A stretch of 26,547 nt of DNA from GWC2-45-44 sp041661665 (GCA_041661665.1 JBAZTW010000031.1:1-26547), one strand, 5' to 3'; numbered from the stretch's first letter, positions 1-7,070 are shown. Numbers and translations are program-made. The notes: generated by a model not told the origin, from the sequence alone.

Positions 1-2
1 TT

Positions 3-448
3 TTCCCCAATGCTAAATCGTTCCGCTTTTAACTCCGCCCGCTGATTTCGTGATTGAACTTGGCGCGGATGCGGCTGAGTGTATTAAATCCGCAACCGGC
101 AAAAAAATTATCTGTATAGGCTCGACAGATTTAACGCATTATGGGCCGCGATATGGCTTTAATCCGCAGGGTGACAGCCAGTCAGCGATTAACTGGGCAA
201 AGGAAGTGAACGACAAATTTTTCATCGACCTTGCGATTGATATGCAGGGGGAAAAATTATTGAGCAGCGCTATGGAAAGGGAAAACGCCTGCGGCCCCGG
301 CGCAGCGGCGGCGGCTGTTTCAGTCGCAAAATCGCTTGGCAAAACTAAAGGGGTTTTGCTGGCACACACAAACAGCAGCGAAGTGATGGAAAAGAAATTC
401 AGCCAGACCAGCAGTGAAAGCGTCGGCTATGCGGCAATTGTGTATTGA
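3..448 (+). CDS. amrB: MEMO-like protein (AmmeMemoRadiSam system protein B), 3' part with apparent frameshift
   Basis: This is the C-terminal part of a MEMO1-family protein; the 5' end lies outside the window. The readable part has the family block STDLTHYGPRYGF, then a CGPGAAAAA segment and a C-terminus ending GYAAIVY. The family is related to non-haem-iron dioxygenases and in bacteria usually accompanies AMMECR1 and a radical SAM protein, neither of which is visible here; its biochemical role is poorly known. From base 3 the third frame reads FPNAK and from base 17 the second frame reads IVPLLTPPADFVIELG. Joined, these give the usual MEMO FPNAKIVPLL stretch, but the second frame has a stop at 14-16. 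One A appears to be missing in the A-run at 15-17. A GTG at 50 could be called as a start but would cut through the conserved domain. Family call is firm; whether the gene is truly broken is uncertain. Confidence 0.82.
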
Positions 449-478
449 AAATGGGATACAAAATTCCCAAAAACGTGT

Positions 479-507
479 TTGACGGACTGGTTAATTTGGG
501 CTAAAAT
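479..507 (+). promoter_or_regulatory. sigma-70-type promoter of the ClpP/NfeD-class protease gene
   Basis: TTGACG (479-484), a 17-base spacer and TAAAAT (502-507) match five of six consensus bases in each box. The expected transcript would start near 514, leaving a leader of about 30 bases that contains AGAGGG (529-534) in front of the ATG at 543. It sits 30 bases after the MEMO stop codon, so the protease gene probably has its own transcript. Confidence 0.65.
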
Positions 508-542
508 AACTGTTTCTTTATTTAGTTTAGAGGGATATTGTG

Positions 543-1727
543 ATGAAAAAAGTTGTTTGTTTGTTGCTGGCGGTTGTATTGCTGCCCGTCAGTTGTCTAA
601 TTGCTGATACCTTCGTTAGTAAAGAAAATTCAAACGCACTTCACGGCTATATTACCGGAAAAGTGGACGCGGGATTGTCTGATGTCAATACCCTGGAAAA
701 AGGGTTGATTAAAGTGAACCTTAATAATTACAAGGTAACCCGCGACAGAGCCGGAAGAAGTAATATCATTGCATTGCTTGAAGTGCCTGACGAAATAGCT
801 ACAGGGCTCGAAACCAAGGCTTTTGAGGGTGCCATTGCAGATGCCGCCTCAAAAGGCCCTTTGTTTATTCTTGTTGAGATAGACAGCCCCGGCGGACGCG
901 TTGATTTGGCGATGAGGATGTGTTCGGCTATCCAAAAAACGACTAACTGCGATGTATATGCCTATATAAAAGGCGGCCAATATGGCGGAGCGTATTCTGC
1001 GGCGGCGGCATTATCGTTGGCGTGTAAAAAAATTTATATGTCGCCTGGAACGGTTATCGGTGCCGCTACTATAATCACCAGAAACAAAGAAGGCAAGCCT
1101 GTCGAACTCAAGGAGGTGCTTGGCGAGAAAATGGGCGAAAAGATAAGTTCCGGCTGGAGAAATTATCTTGCCTCGCTTGCCGAAAATAATAATCGTTCCG
1201 GAATACTGGCAAAGGCCATGGAGGATAAAGATATCGAGGTGCTTGAGGTTGAACAGAACGGCAAAAGAGAATTTATAGACGCGACCAACAAAAAACCGGA
1301 ACAGACAGTCATAAAGATATGGTCTAAAAAAGGATCCCTTCTTACTCTGACCGCGACAGAAGCTGTTGCCTGCGGTATGGCTGATAAGGTGTATGGAAAC
1401 AGACAGGACTTATTGCAGGATGCAAATGTGCTTACCGCGGAAATTATGCCGGATAAATCTATGCCAAAGGCAAGAGAGCTTTGCGGCAGGATCGAAAACA
1501 GCCTCAAAAAAATTAATGCCTCAATGGATTTGGGGATAAAACAGCTTAAGGCCACGCAATCTCGCAGTCAGGCGATGAAAGCGATGAGGAGTATGATGAA
1601 CGATACGCAGTTTGTCTTAGGGCTGAAGAAAAAATTCGGAGATGATGTGCCGGTCGATGAAGAAAAAGTACAGAGTTTTTTAAACAGCGTTCAGGCCGAA
1701 TATGAATCGCTTATGAAGAGCAGGTAG
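543..1727 (+). CDS. Secreted ClpP-class (NfeD/SppA-like) serine protease
   Basis: The protein has an N-terminal hydrophobic signal sequence (about residues 1-22, possible cleavage after LIA) and then a ClpP/crotonase-like fold. The marker IDSPGG lies near residue 115, followed by YGGAYSAAAALSL, where the Ser at about 152 aligns with the nucleophile of NfeD N-terminal proteases, then IYMSPGTVIGAA. A lysine-bearing helix (KISSGWRNYLASLAE, about residue 200) fits the place of the general base. The C-terminal 100 residues are charged and probably helical; neither the NfeD transmembrane bundle nor the OB domain is visible, so this is a soluble or periplasmic relative of NfeD, not full NfeD. The substrate is unknown. 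ATG 543 is preferred to GTG 540 because AGAGGG is 8 bases away. The next gene, mltA, begins 127 bases downstream. Confidence 0.78.
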   Translation: MKKVVCLLLAVVLLPVSCLIADTFVSKENSNALHGYITGKVDAGLSDVNTLEKGLIKVNLNNYKVTRDRAGRSNIIALLEVPDEIATGLETKAFEGAIADAASKGPLFILVEIDSPGGRVDLAMRMCSAIQKTTNCDVYAYIKGGQYGGAYSAAAALSLACKKIYMSPGTVIGAATIITRNKEGKPVELKEVLGEKMGEKISSGWRNYLASLAENNNRSGILAKAMEDKDIEVLEVEQNGKREFIDATNKKPEQTVIKIWSKKGSLLTLTATEAVACGMADKVYGNRQDLLQDANVLTAEIMPDKSMPKARELCGRIENSLKKINASMDLGIKQLKATQSRSQAMKAMRSMMNDTQFVLGLKKKFGDDVPVDEEKVQSFLNSVQAEYESLMKSR

Positions 1728-1854
1728 GTATTTGTCGCTTATTTTTGCGATATTTTATGGAAAATACAGTTTTTAATGAGTTTTGGTCGAAGTATCGTAG
1801 ATGTAAATAACTCGGCTGATGCCGATTTAAGTCAATTTTTTAAGGTTTTTAAAA

Positions 1855-3051
1855 ATGAAAAAGACATTATTAGTAGTGTTATTGGTAATTATTGGGTTTT
1901 CCGCCACAAGCTGCCATAAGGCCAAAAAGCTTGAACGTGTTGAAGAAAAGCCCGCTTACGATACTCCGCTGGCTCCGGGGGCTTTGGCTCTTCGGAAAAT
2001 AACCAACCCGGCAGAGATTCCCGATTTCACAATCGCCTGCTACGATTTGCTGGATATGAAAGCCGCTCTGGCAAAGAGCCTGAACTATTTAGCCAAACCG
2101 TCGAGCGAAACCCGTTTCCCCATCGGCGACGTAACCCATCAGCGCGCGGTTGACAGCCTGAAGGAATTTCAGAGTATGCTCGATTCAGGTCTGCGCGGCG
2201 ACAAATTAAATACCGCCATTCGTGAAAAATTCGATGTTTATATTTCCGTCGGCTGCGACAACAAAGGCCTGGTGCTTTTCACCGGCTATTACACGCCGAT
2301 ATTTGATGGCTCGCTGACAAAAACCGAAAAATTCAAATATCCGCTTTACAAAATGCCGCCTGACCTTGTGAAAGATGAAAAGGGCGAAATTCTCGGCAGA
2401 AAAGTCGGCGAAGGCAGGTATGAGCCTTTCCCGGCAAGACAGGAAATCGAAAAATCAAATATGCTCAACGGTCTTGAACTGATATATCTCGGCGACCCGT
2501 TTGAGGTTTATATCGCTCACGTTCAGGGTTCTGCTGAAATCAGATTGCCCAACGGCAGACTTATAGGTGTAGGTTATGCGGCGACCAACGGCCACGAATA
2601 TAAAAGTATGGCAAAAGAAATGCTCAGCCAGGGCAAATTCGGCGGCAAGCAGATGAGTCTTGCAACGATGATTGCTTATTTCAAGGAGCATCCTGACGAG
2701 GTTGCAAGCTTTACCGCTTTGAATCCGCGATATGTTTTCTTTATGGAACAGAATGGCAAACCTCGCGGCTGTTTGAATGAGGAAGTAACGCCATTGCGAA
2801 GTATCGCAACTGACAAGTCTATTTTCCCTGCTGCCAGTCTGACGTTTATTTCGACCAAACTGCCTTATGCAAAGGACGGCACAATGGGCGAGAGGGTCTT
2901 TACTAATTTTGCGTTTGACCAGGATGCCGGCGGCGCAATCAGAGCGCCGGGCAGATGCGACATTTATGTGGGCATAGGCGATGAAGCAGGAAAACGAGCA
3001 GGCGGTATCTATCAGGAAGGAAAATTGTACTACCTGTTTTTGAAGAATTAG
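1855..3051 (+). CDS. mltA: Membrane-bound lytic murein transglycosylase A
   Basis: MltA cleaves the beta-1,4 bond between MurNAc and GlcNAc in peptidoglycan and leaves a 1,6-anhydro end; it normally sits on the periplasmic face of the outer membrane as a lipoprotein. The N-terminus is a signal sequence ending SATSC (Cys20), a usable though not canonical lipobox. The MltA domain carries LFTGYYTPIFDG and the C-terminal 3D domain carries FDQDAGGAI with D355 and D357; the first of this DxD pair is the expected catalytic position. Length (398 residues) is slightly above that of E. coli MltA and both domains look complete. The start follows AAGG about 10 bases upstream. A strong terminator closes the gene at 3091-3121. 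The presence of MltA supports a diderm envelope with peptidoglycan. Confidence 0.93.
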   Translation: MKKTLLVVLLVIIGFSATSCHKAKKLERVEEKPAYDTPLAPGALALRKITNPAEIPDFTIACYDLLDMKAALAKSLNYLAKPSSETRFPIGDVTHQRAVDSLKEFQSMLDSGLRGDKLNTAIREKFDVYISVGCDNKGLVLFTGYYTPIFDGSLTKTEKFKYPLYKMPPDLVKDEKGEILGRKVGEGRYEPFPARQEIEKSNMLNGLELIYLGDPFEVYIAHVQGSAEIRLPNGRLIGVGYAATNGHEYKSMAKEMLSQGKFGGKQMSLATMIAYFKEHPDEVASFTALNPRYVFFMEQNGKPRGCLNEEVTPLRSIATDKSIFPAASLTFISTKLPYAKDGTMGERVFTNFAFDQDAGGAIRAPGRCDIYVGIGDEAGKRAGGIYQEGKLYYLFLKN

Positions 3052-3090
3052 TCAATAGCCAGTAGTCAGTAGTCAATAGATAGTAGATAC
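3052..3090. repeat. Short degenerate repeat of AGTAGTCA-type units
   Basis: Between the mltA stop and the terminator, the motif AGTAGTCA and close variants (AGTCAATAG, AGATAGTAG) occur four to five times almost back to back. Units are 7-10 bases with no fixed period and no spacers, so it is not a CRISPR. It looks like slippage-generated low-complexity sequence, possibly one copy of a dispersed intergenic repeat. Confidence 0.5.
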
Positions 3091-3121
3091 AAAGCCCTGT
3101 CATTTTGGCGGGGCTTTTTTA
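3091..3121 (+). terminator. Rho-independent terminator after mltA
   Basis: AAAGCCCTGTC (3091-3101) pairs with GGCGGGGCTTT (3107-3117), giving an 11-bp stem with two G-U pairs on the plus strand and a five-base loop. The stem runs into seven T (3114-3120). It lies between mltA and the convergent DUF3147 gene and may also slow transcription on the other strand, where the trailing T-run is poorer. Confidence 0.85.
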
Positions 3122-3127
3122 TTTGTC

Positions 3128-3469
3128 TCATCGTTTAAGAATCAACTGGTGAATTATCGCCGAGATGAACCACGCGGCAAATGAAATACTCACTGTCGGC
3201 AGGATAGATATGTTTTTCTTAAAACACATAAAAGCGGCGGCGAAAAAAATGGCCGTCGGTATTATTCCCCATAAGACGCCTTTGGTATAATCAGCCATCA
3301 ATTTGAAATCGTTTGGCTTATCCGACCACAGCCAAAGCAGAACTATCAGCGTTGTAATCGGCGCCGCGGCAATAAGGCCGGCCAAAGTCGGAATTTTTTT
3401 GCCGATATATGCGCAAAAAATAATTATCAGAACCGTCGCAAAAAGTTTAATTAAAAATTTCAAATCCAT
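3128..3469 (-). CDS. DUF3147-like small membrane protein
   Basis: The 113-residue product is almost wholly membrane-embedded, with four predicted helices: about 4-24, 30-47, 64-82 and 88-107. The pattern of a small residue-rich second helix (AGLIAAAPITTLIVLLWLW) followed by a short polar loop is typical of the DUF3147 family, whose function is not known. The start is set at the ATG ending at 3469 because AAGGA lies 7 bases upstream; an in-frame TTG at 3484 would add five residues but has no ribosome site. The gene follows the ankyrin-peptidase gene on the same strand by 17 bases and is probably co-transcribed with it. Confidence 0.7.
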   Translation of the reverse strand: MDLKFLIKLFATVLIIIFCAYIGKKIPTLAGLIAAAPITTLIVLLWLWSDKPNDFKLMADYTKGVLWGIIPTAIFFAAAFMCFKKNISILPTVSISFAAWFISAIIHQLILKR

Positions 3470-3486
3470 AAAAATATCCTTCAATT

Positions 3487-4797
3487 CTATTCTTTGCTAT
3501 GAAGAAACTCAGCTAATCCGTTATGGCCGCAGATTTCTGCCAGTTTTGCCGCGGTTCGGCCCTTGTCATCTATAACTTTGATATCTGCTCCCTTATTGAG
3601 CAGCAGTTCAGAGAGCATCCGATGGCCGCCGATAGCCGCTATATGCAAAGGTGTCCAGCCATTTATGCTTTTTTCATTTACATTTGCTCCCTGTTCAATA
3701 AGTTGTTCTGATGTTTGATAATGGCCTCCATAAGCGGCTTTGTGCAGAGGCGGTAATTTTTCGATATCGACTACAGGTTTGTCCCGACTCTCTGGTTTGT
3801 TGTCTTCTGTGCCTGGCGGCTTGTTGTAATCTTCCGTGCCTAAAAATTTTCTGTTCCAATTCGGGTCGGTCGGATGCAGGGATTTTACGTCGGTGAGCAG
3901 GGATATTTGATTTTTTTTCAGCAGATTCTTAAACTCTATTTTCGCAAGTCTGTCAAAACAATCTATCGTGATTTGATATTTCCTGTTCCTGACTCTATCG
4001 GGGTCTTTTAGTTCTTCAGCAGCCTTTAAATTTTCCTGTTCCTTCCGTATTTCCGTGAAAAAATCCTGCCAGAAATCAGGACCATAACGGTTTTCACACA
4101 TCCAGAGTATATGAGCGTGTATCCTGTCGCACAAATTAGCGGGTAAATCCTTTGGGAATACATAGCCGGCGCTTACAAACCTACGAAATGTTTCCATCTG
4201 CCCGATACGGGTCTGTTCTACCTGTTCAGTCAGAATGGGATTGCCGGCAACTTTTTTTGCTGTTTTTATGCCAAGAGTCCAGCCTATCATTTCCCATCCA
4301 AATTGCGCATTGGAAGCATCTCTGAAATTATGCGCCATTTCCTCGATATAACCTGAAACATGCGGCACCTTATATTTAATCCATTCTTCCTGCTGGTCTA
4401 AATCAAGGTTTTTGCAACCATACCAGATTGTGCATTCGCTTGTTCCGCCCCAGCCGTATTCGCTGTTTTCAGGAAAATGATACACAACCATTTTATATTT
4501 AGTATGCATACCGACGATACTATATAATTCGTCGTAGGCTTTGAGCAGATACTCAAATATGATTTTTGCTTCCTGGGATTTTCTTTTTGGCGCAAATAAA
4601 CACAGACGAGCACCATCGAACATTATCCCCGGCTCTTTAAGCTCTGTCTCGTATGCCTGTAAAGTTGGAAATTTTAAATTTGGATTAAGCACCGACGCTT
4701 GCGGCTCTGTATTTGAATCCGATTGAGCAAACAGACCGCCCGGATAGATAGAACTTAGCAAAAATATTACGAACCAAAGTAAATATTGTTTATTCAT
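3487..4797 (-). CDS. Secreted putative metallopeptidase-like protein with C-terminal ankyrin repeats
   Basis: Residues 1-24 form a signal peptide ending GLFAQ. The middle (about 60-330) resembles the gluzincin-like peptidase MA group: a KMVVYHFPE strand, then IEEMAHNF (E152, E153, H156) where an HExxH zinc motif would be expected, followed by FGWEMIGWTLG. The first histidine of the motif is replaced by glutamate, so a zinc peptidase activity is doubtful from sequence alone. Residues 349-436 hold three ankyrin repeats (marked by PLHKAAYGGH, TPLHIAAIGGH and GRTAAKLAEICGH), a protein-binding module. The secreted location plus ankyrin repeats suggests binding of another periplasmic or outer protein. 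There is a short AT-rich gap to the MGMT-like gene upstream; the two may share a transcript. The family name is tentative; the ankyrin and signal-peptide calls are firm. Confidence 0.62.
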   Translation of the reverse strand: MNKQYLLWFVIFLLSSIYPGGLFAQSDSNTEPQASVLNPNLKFPTLQAYETELKEPGIMFDGARLCLFAPKRKSQEAKIIFEYLLKAYDELYSIVGMHTKYKMVVYHFPENSEYGWGGTSECTIWYGCKNLDLDQQEEWIKYKVPHVSGYIEEMAHNFRDASNAQFGWEMIGWTLGIKTAKKVAGNPILTEQVEQTRIGQMETFRRFVSAGYVFPKDLPANLCDRIHAHILWMCENRYGPDFWQDFFTEIRKEQENLKAAEELKDPDRVRNRKYQITIDCFDRLAKIEFKNLLKKNQISLLTDVKSLHPTDPNWNRKFLGTEDYNKPPGTEDNKPESRDKPVVDIEKLPPLHKAAYGGHYQTSEQLIEQGANVNEKSINGWTPLHIAAIGGHRMLSELLLNKGADIKVIDDKGRTAAKLAEICGHNGLAEFLHSKE

Positions 4798-4856
4798 AAA
4801 TAACCCCGCAGCATTGTAGAATCATCTTATATTATCAAAACTGTTCTTGTATTTAT

Positions 4857-5333
4857 TTAAATATGAACCAATGTTTCTTCGAAGTCTTTTACCATAAAAT
4901 GTTTGCTTTTGCCTTTTCTTATAACCGTATGGCCTTCGGCTTCCAGTCTTTTTTTGAGATTTTCGAGGCCGCCGGGATATTTTTCATTTAGGATTCCGCC
5001 GGTTTTAAGCGTTCGCCAATATGGGGTAATACTTTTTTTGTTTTCTTTTTCCATTTCATCAGCGGCATTAGCGGCTATCCAAGAAAATATGCCGGTAGTG
5101 ATGGGGCAGCCTATAGTGGCATTATGCTTCTTCGCCAAAATCTGCCTGATTTCATTTATCGTTATAAGTTTTCCTTTGGGCACTTTGCGCATAATTTCGT
5201 CCACTTCGATTGGGGCCGGAATTACAAAAGTGCCGATGCCCCAGCGTTTGGATTTTTTCTCATCTATTTTTTCAACTCTCGGCAAATCTTTGCTGTCGGC
5301 AAGTTTTTCCTGCCATGTGGTTTTCTTTTTCAT
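4857..5333 (-). CDS. MGMT-fold DNA-binding protein lacking the alkyl-acceptor cysteine
   Basis: This 158-residue protein matches the DNA-binding (winged-helix) domain of O6-methylguanine-DNA methyltransferases: VPKGKLITINEIRQIL, then IGCPITTGIFSWIA, then TPYWRTLKTGGILNEKYPGG. The last block sits where MGMT has PCHRV; here it reads PYWRT (residues 104-108), so the acceptor Cys is replaced by Tyr and only the Arg finger is retained. It therefore cannot work as a suicide methyltransferase in the usual way and may bind modified DNA, as alkyltransferase-like proteins do, but that is inference. The basic N-terminal 35 residues are an extension. ATG 5333 is chosen over GTG 5348 because AGGA lies about 8 bases before it. 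A putative ECF-type promoter lies 33-76 bases upstream. Confidence 0.75.
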   Translation of the reverse strand: MKKKTTWQEKLADSKDLPRVEKIDEKKSKRWGIGTFVIPAPIEVDEIMRKVPKGKLITINEIRQILAKKHNATIGCPITTGIFSWIAANAADEMEKENKKSITPYWRTLKTGGILNEKYPGGLENLKKRLEAEGHTVIRKGKSKHFMVKDFEETLVHI

Positions 5334-5365
5334 TGTATTGTTCCTCACATTTTATATCTACCGGT

Positions 5366-5409
5366 TATTATAGACGGCAGATTGCCCTTGATTGTTACAG
5401 TAAATTTTT
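5366..5409 (-). promoter_or_regulatory. Putative ECF-sigma promoter, copy 1 of an exact 44-bp repeat
   Basis: On the minus strand this block holds TGTAAC (5399-5394), a 17-base spacer, and CGTC running directly into TATAATA (5376-5366). TGTAAC with a CGTC-type -10 is a common ECF-sigma promoter form; the TATAAT could also serve as a housekeeping -10, although no good -35 lies at the right distance for that. Transcription would start about 28 bases ahead of the ATG at 5333. The same 44 bases recur without a mismatch at 6909-6952, ahead of another minus-strand gene. Confidence 0.55.
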
Positions 5410-5425
5410 ATAACATTTTAGCCGA

Positions 5426-5460
5426 GGGATAAATAAAGGGGTCAGACCCCTTTATTTCCC
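5426..5460. terminator. Perfect palindrome, probable bidirectional terminator or REP-like element
   Basis: AAATAAAGGGG (5431-5441) and CCCCTTTATTT (5447-5457) form an 11-bp perfect stem around the loop TCAGA; GGG (5426-5428) and CCC (5458-5460) can extend it past a small bulge. It starts one base after the end of the M50-like gene, so it probably ends that transcript. The GGGGTCAGACCCC core is a sequence often met as a dispersed palindrome near RAYT-type transposase genes; none is present here. Confidence 0.6.
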
Positions 5461-5461
5461 T

Positions 5462-6049
5462 TTATATGTAAGTTATATTCAATTGTCGGTACTTTTTCCA
5501 CCTGTTAAATACAATGAAATTAAAAACAACCGCATGGCCGACCAATATAAAAAAATATAACCCTTTGGAAATGCCTAATTTTTGTGCAGCTAAAAGCGGC
5601 TCTGCGATTTCACCACCAAGAAAAAATCCATGCCTTAAACCGATTAAAGGCAAAGTCGAGTACAATATTATATCCCATGCGAAAATCATGGAAACTATAA
5701 TGAAAAATATTGTGAACTTTTTAAATTTGGCGACAGCAGTTAAACCGATAATTAAATACGCCGAAACCGCGGTTGTACCGCTTCCCATTAATTCCATAAT
5801 TCCCTGTTGCTTGTTTGATTCAAGATTATGAACTATTGCGAGACCAAAAATTGAAGGGGTAAATTTCTCAAAACATATCTTTGGGTACACTTGAATGCCC
5901 GGCCATATCCTTATGCTGAAAATTTTTCCGCCGACAGCCGCTCCGGATAGTCCATGCCCGAATTCGTGAATGATAATGTCGGCAATTACACCAAGAATCA
6001 GAGAGGCTGTAATAATAAACACTAACTTAATGTTTTTTTTATGCTCCAT
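5462..6049 (-). CDS. M50-like (site-2-protease-type) membrane metalloprotease
   Basis: The 195-residue integral membrane protein has HEFGH (residues 28-32) inside its first transmembrane helix, followed by the glycine-rich GLSGAAVGG, as in intramembrane zinc proteases of family M50. Further hydrophobic stretches lie at about 88-108, 113-133 and 163-182. A classical third-ligand motif (NPDG-like) is not seen; HGFFLGGEIAE (about 139-149) is the best candidate for a late ligand segment. Such proteases cut membrane-bound substrates, often anti-sigma factors; no such substrate is encoded nearby. Its ATG overlaps the stop codon of the DUF1648 gene by one base (TAATG), so the two are translationally coupled and probably act together. 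The precise subfamily is unassigned. Confidence 0.62.
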   Translation of the reverse strand: MEHKKNIKLVFIITASLILGVIADIIIHEFGHGLSGAAVGGKIFSIRIWPGIQVYPKICFEKFTPSIFGLAIVHNLESNKQQGIMELMGSGTTAVSAYLIIGLTAVAKFKKFTIFFIIVSMIFAWDIILYSTLPLIGLRHGFFLGGEIAEPLLAAQKLGISKGLYFFILVGHAVVFNFIVFNRWKKYRQLNITYI

Positions 6050-6858
6050 TATCTTTGTCGTAACAATCCTTTATTCTTAAATAATTCAGATACGACATAG
6101 GAATTTTCTGCTGTGAATCCGATTTTTGTCCATTTATTCTTTATTTTCATTACAAAAATTGTATCTCTGCTCGGCCTATTATAGTCTGCTGGAAACCATA
6201 TCCTGAAAAGCAAATCACCTGTTCCGTGTAATCGCCATTTGCCATTGCATAGAGTGGGTTTTTTTGCTTCGACATATTCAACTTGTGAGAGGGTTACGCT
6301 TTTCGACCCCATAGGGAAATAATAATCTTTGAAAATTATATTATCCTGCGATATTTCAATCAGACTGTCTTTGTATTTGCCATCCGAAGGAATGCGATTA
6401 TTAAAACCGGCAGAATCCATTATCTTTTTTTGTTCGTTCATCGCGGATATAACCAATACAAGTACCGATATTAATAAAAGGCCAACGCTAAAACATGCAA
6501 ATATGGGCATACTGAAATCTACCCCATAATTCCATACGAGAACGGCAGTATAAACCGCCAGCAAAAACGTTGACAAAATGGCTGTAAAATAATCCATAAA
6601 AAACAGCCCTATATTTTTGGATTTGTTGTTGGTTTTGAAAACAGAAGCTAATATATTGATAACCAAAAGAATCGTCGGCGATATTACGCATATTGCCGCC
6701 GCCAAAAATGTTCCACCAAATTTATCCATATAGCCGTCAGGCGTTTTGCTGAACTGCCAATGTGTCCCCATCTTCTGGGGCAGATGAGGATAAAACAGAA
6801 TTCCCATAATTGGGATGAGTAAAATGACAACGATAATAAACCAATGAATCTTCCGCAT
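6049..6858 (-). CDS. DUF1648 membrane protein with C-terminal bPH-like domain
   Basis: The N-terminus shows the DUF1648 pattern: a first helix (about 5-23) followed by YPHLPQKMGTHWQ and a short GYMDK segment, as in SdpI-type proteins and related membrane regulators. Three more helices follow at about 50-72, 86-108 and 118-141. Residues about 155-269 are soluble and beta-rich, with LIEISQDNIIFKDYYFP and WRLHGTGDLLFRIWFP, resembling bacterial PH-like domains often joined to DUF1648. In SdpI the family gives immunity to a secreted toxin, but no toxin gene is present, so that role is not claimed. AAGG lies 8 bases before the start. The gene heads a two-gene operon with the M50-like protease and lies 51 bases downstream of the 44-bp promoter repeat. 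Confidence 0.7.
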   Translation of the reverse strand: MRKIHWFIIVVILLIPIMGILFYPHLPQKMGTHWQFSKTPDGYMDKFGGTFLAAAICVISPTILLVINILASVFKTNNKSKNIGLFFMDYFTAILSTFLLAVYTAVLVWNYGVDFSMPIFACFSVGLLLISVLVLVISAMNEQKKIMDSAGFNNRIPSDGKYKDSLIEISQDNIIFKDYYFPMGSKSVTLSQVEYVEAKKPTLCNGKWRLHGTGDLLFRIWFPADYNRPSRDTIFVMKIKNKWTKIGFTAENSYVVSELFKNKGLLRQR

Positions 6859-6908
6859 CTTTTTAACCTTGCTATAAGTTTGGTATTTTTACGGCTGCCT
6901 TAGCCAAC

Positions 6909-6952
6909 TATTATAGACGGCAGATTGCCCTTGATTGTTACAGTAAATTTTT
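6909..6952 (-). promoter_or_regulatory. Putative ECF-sigma promoter, copy 2 of an exact 44-bp repeat
   Basis: The block is identical to 5366-5409 and lies in the same orientation: TGTAAC (6942-6937), 17 bases, CGTC plus TATAATA (6919-6909). The predicted start is roughly 46 bases ahead of the ATG at 6858, with AAGG in the leader. The flanking sequences of the two copies are unrelated, so only the promoter-sized core is shared. Confidence 0.55.
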
Positions 6953-7033
6953 CTGCTTTAGATTATAGGTATCTGCGTACGCCTATCAACTACTTTTCTA
7001 TCCCCCAAACCCTATCTCCTATCTGTATTTTCT

Positions 7034-7062
7034 TTGTGCCTTTGTGCCTTTGCGGCTATAAT
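7034..7062 (+). promoter_or_regulatory. Putative promoter of the PgpA-UppP gene, close to the start codon
   Basis: A perfect TATAAT (7057-7062) is preceded at 17 bases by a weak -35, TTGTGC (7034-7039). The -10 box ends only 8 bases before the ATG at 7071, so transcription would start at or next to the start codon. No Shine-Dalgarno sequence precedes that ATG. The -35 region consists of repeated CTTTGTGC units (7032-7049). Confidence 0.45.
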
Positions 7063-7070
7063 TTTCGGCT

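Noticed and set aside
3052..3090. Possible CRISPR-like array from AGTAGTCA units
   Set aside because: Units are under 10 bases, irregular and without spacers; no cas gene is present.
5462..6858. SdpI-type toxin immunity system
   Set aside because: Only DUF1648 similarity supports it; no small secreted toxin gene or SdpR-like regulator is next to it.
5366..6952. Insertion sequence or composite element bounded by the 44-bp repeats
   Set aside because: The repeats are direct, lie at promoter distance from two start codons, and the DNA between has no transposase or integrase.
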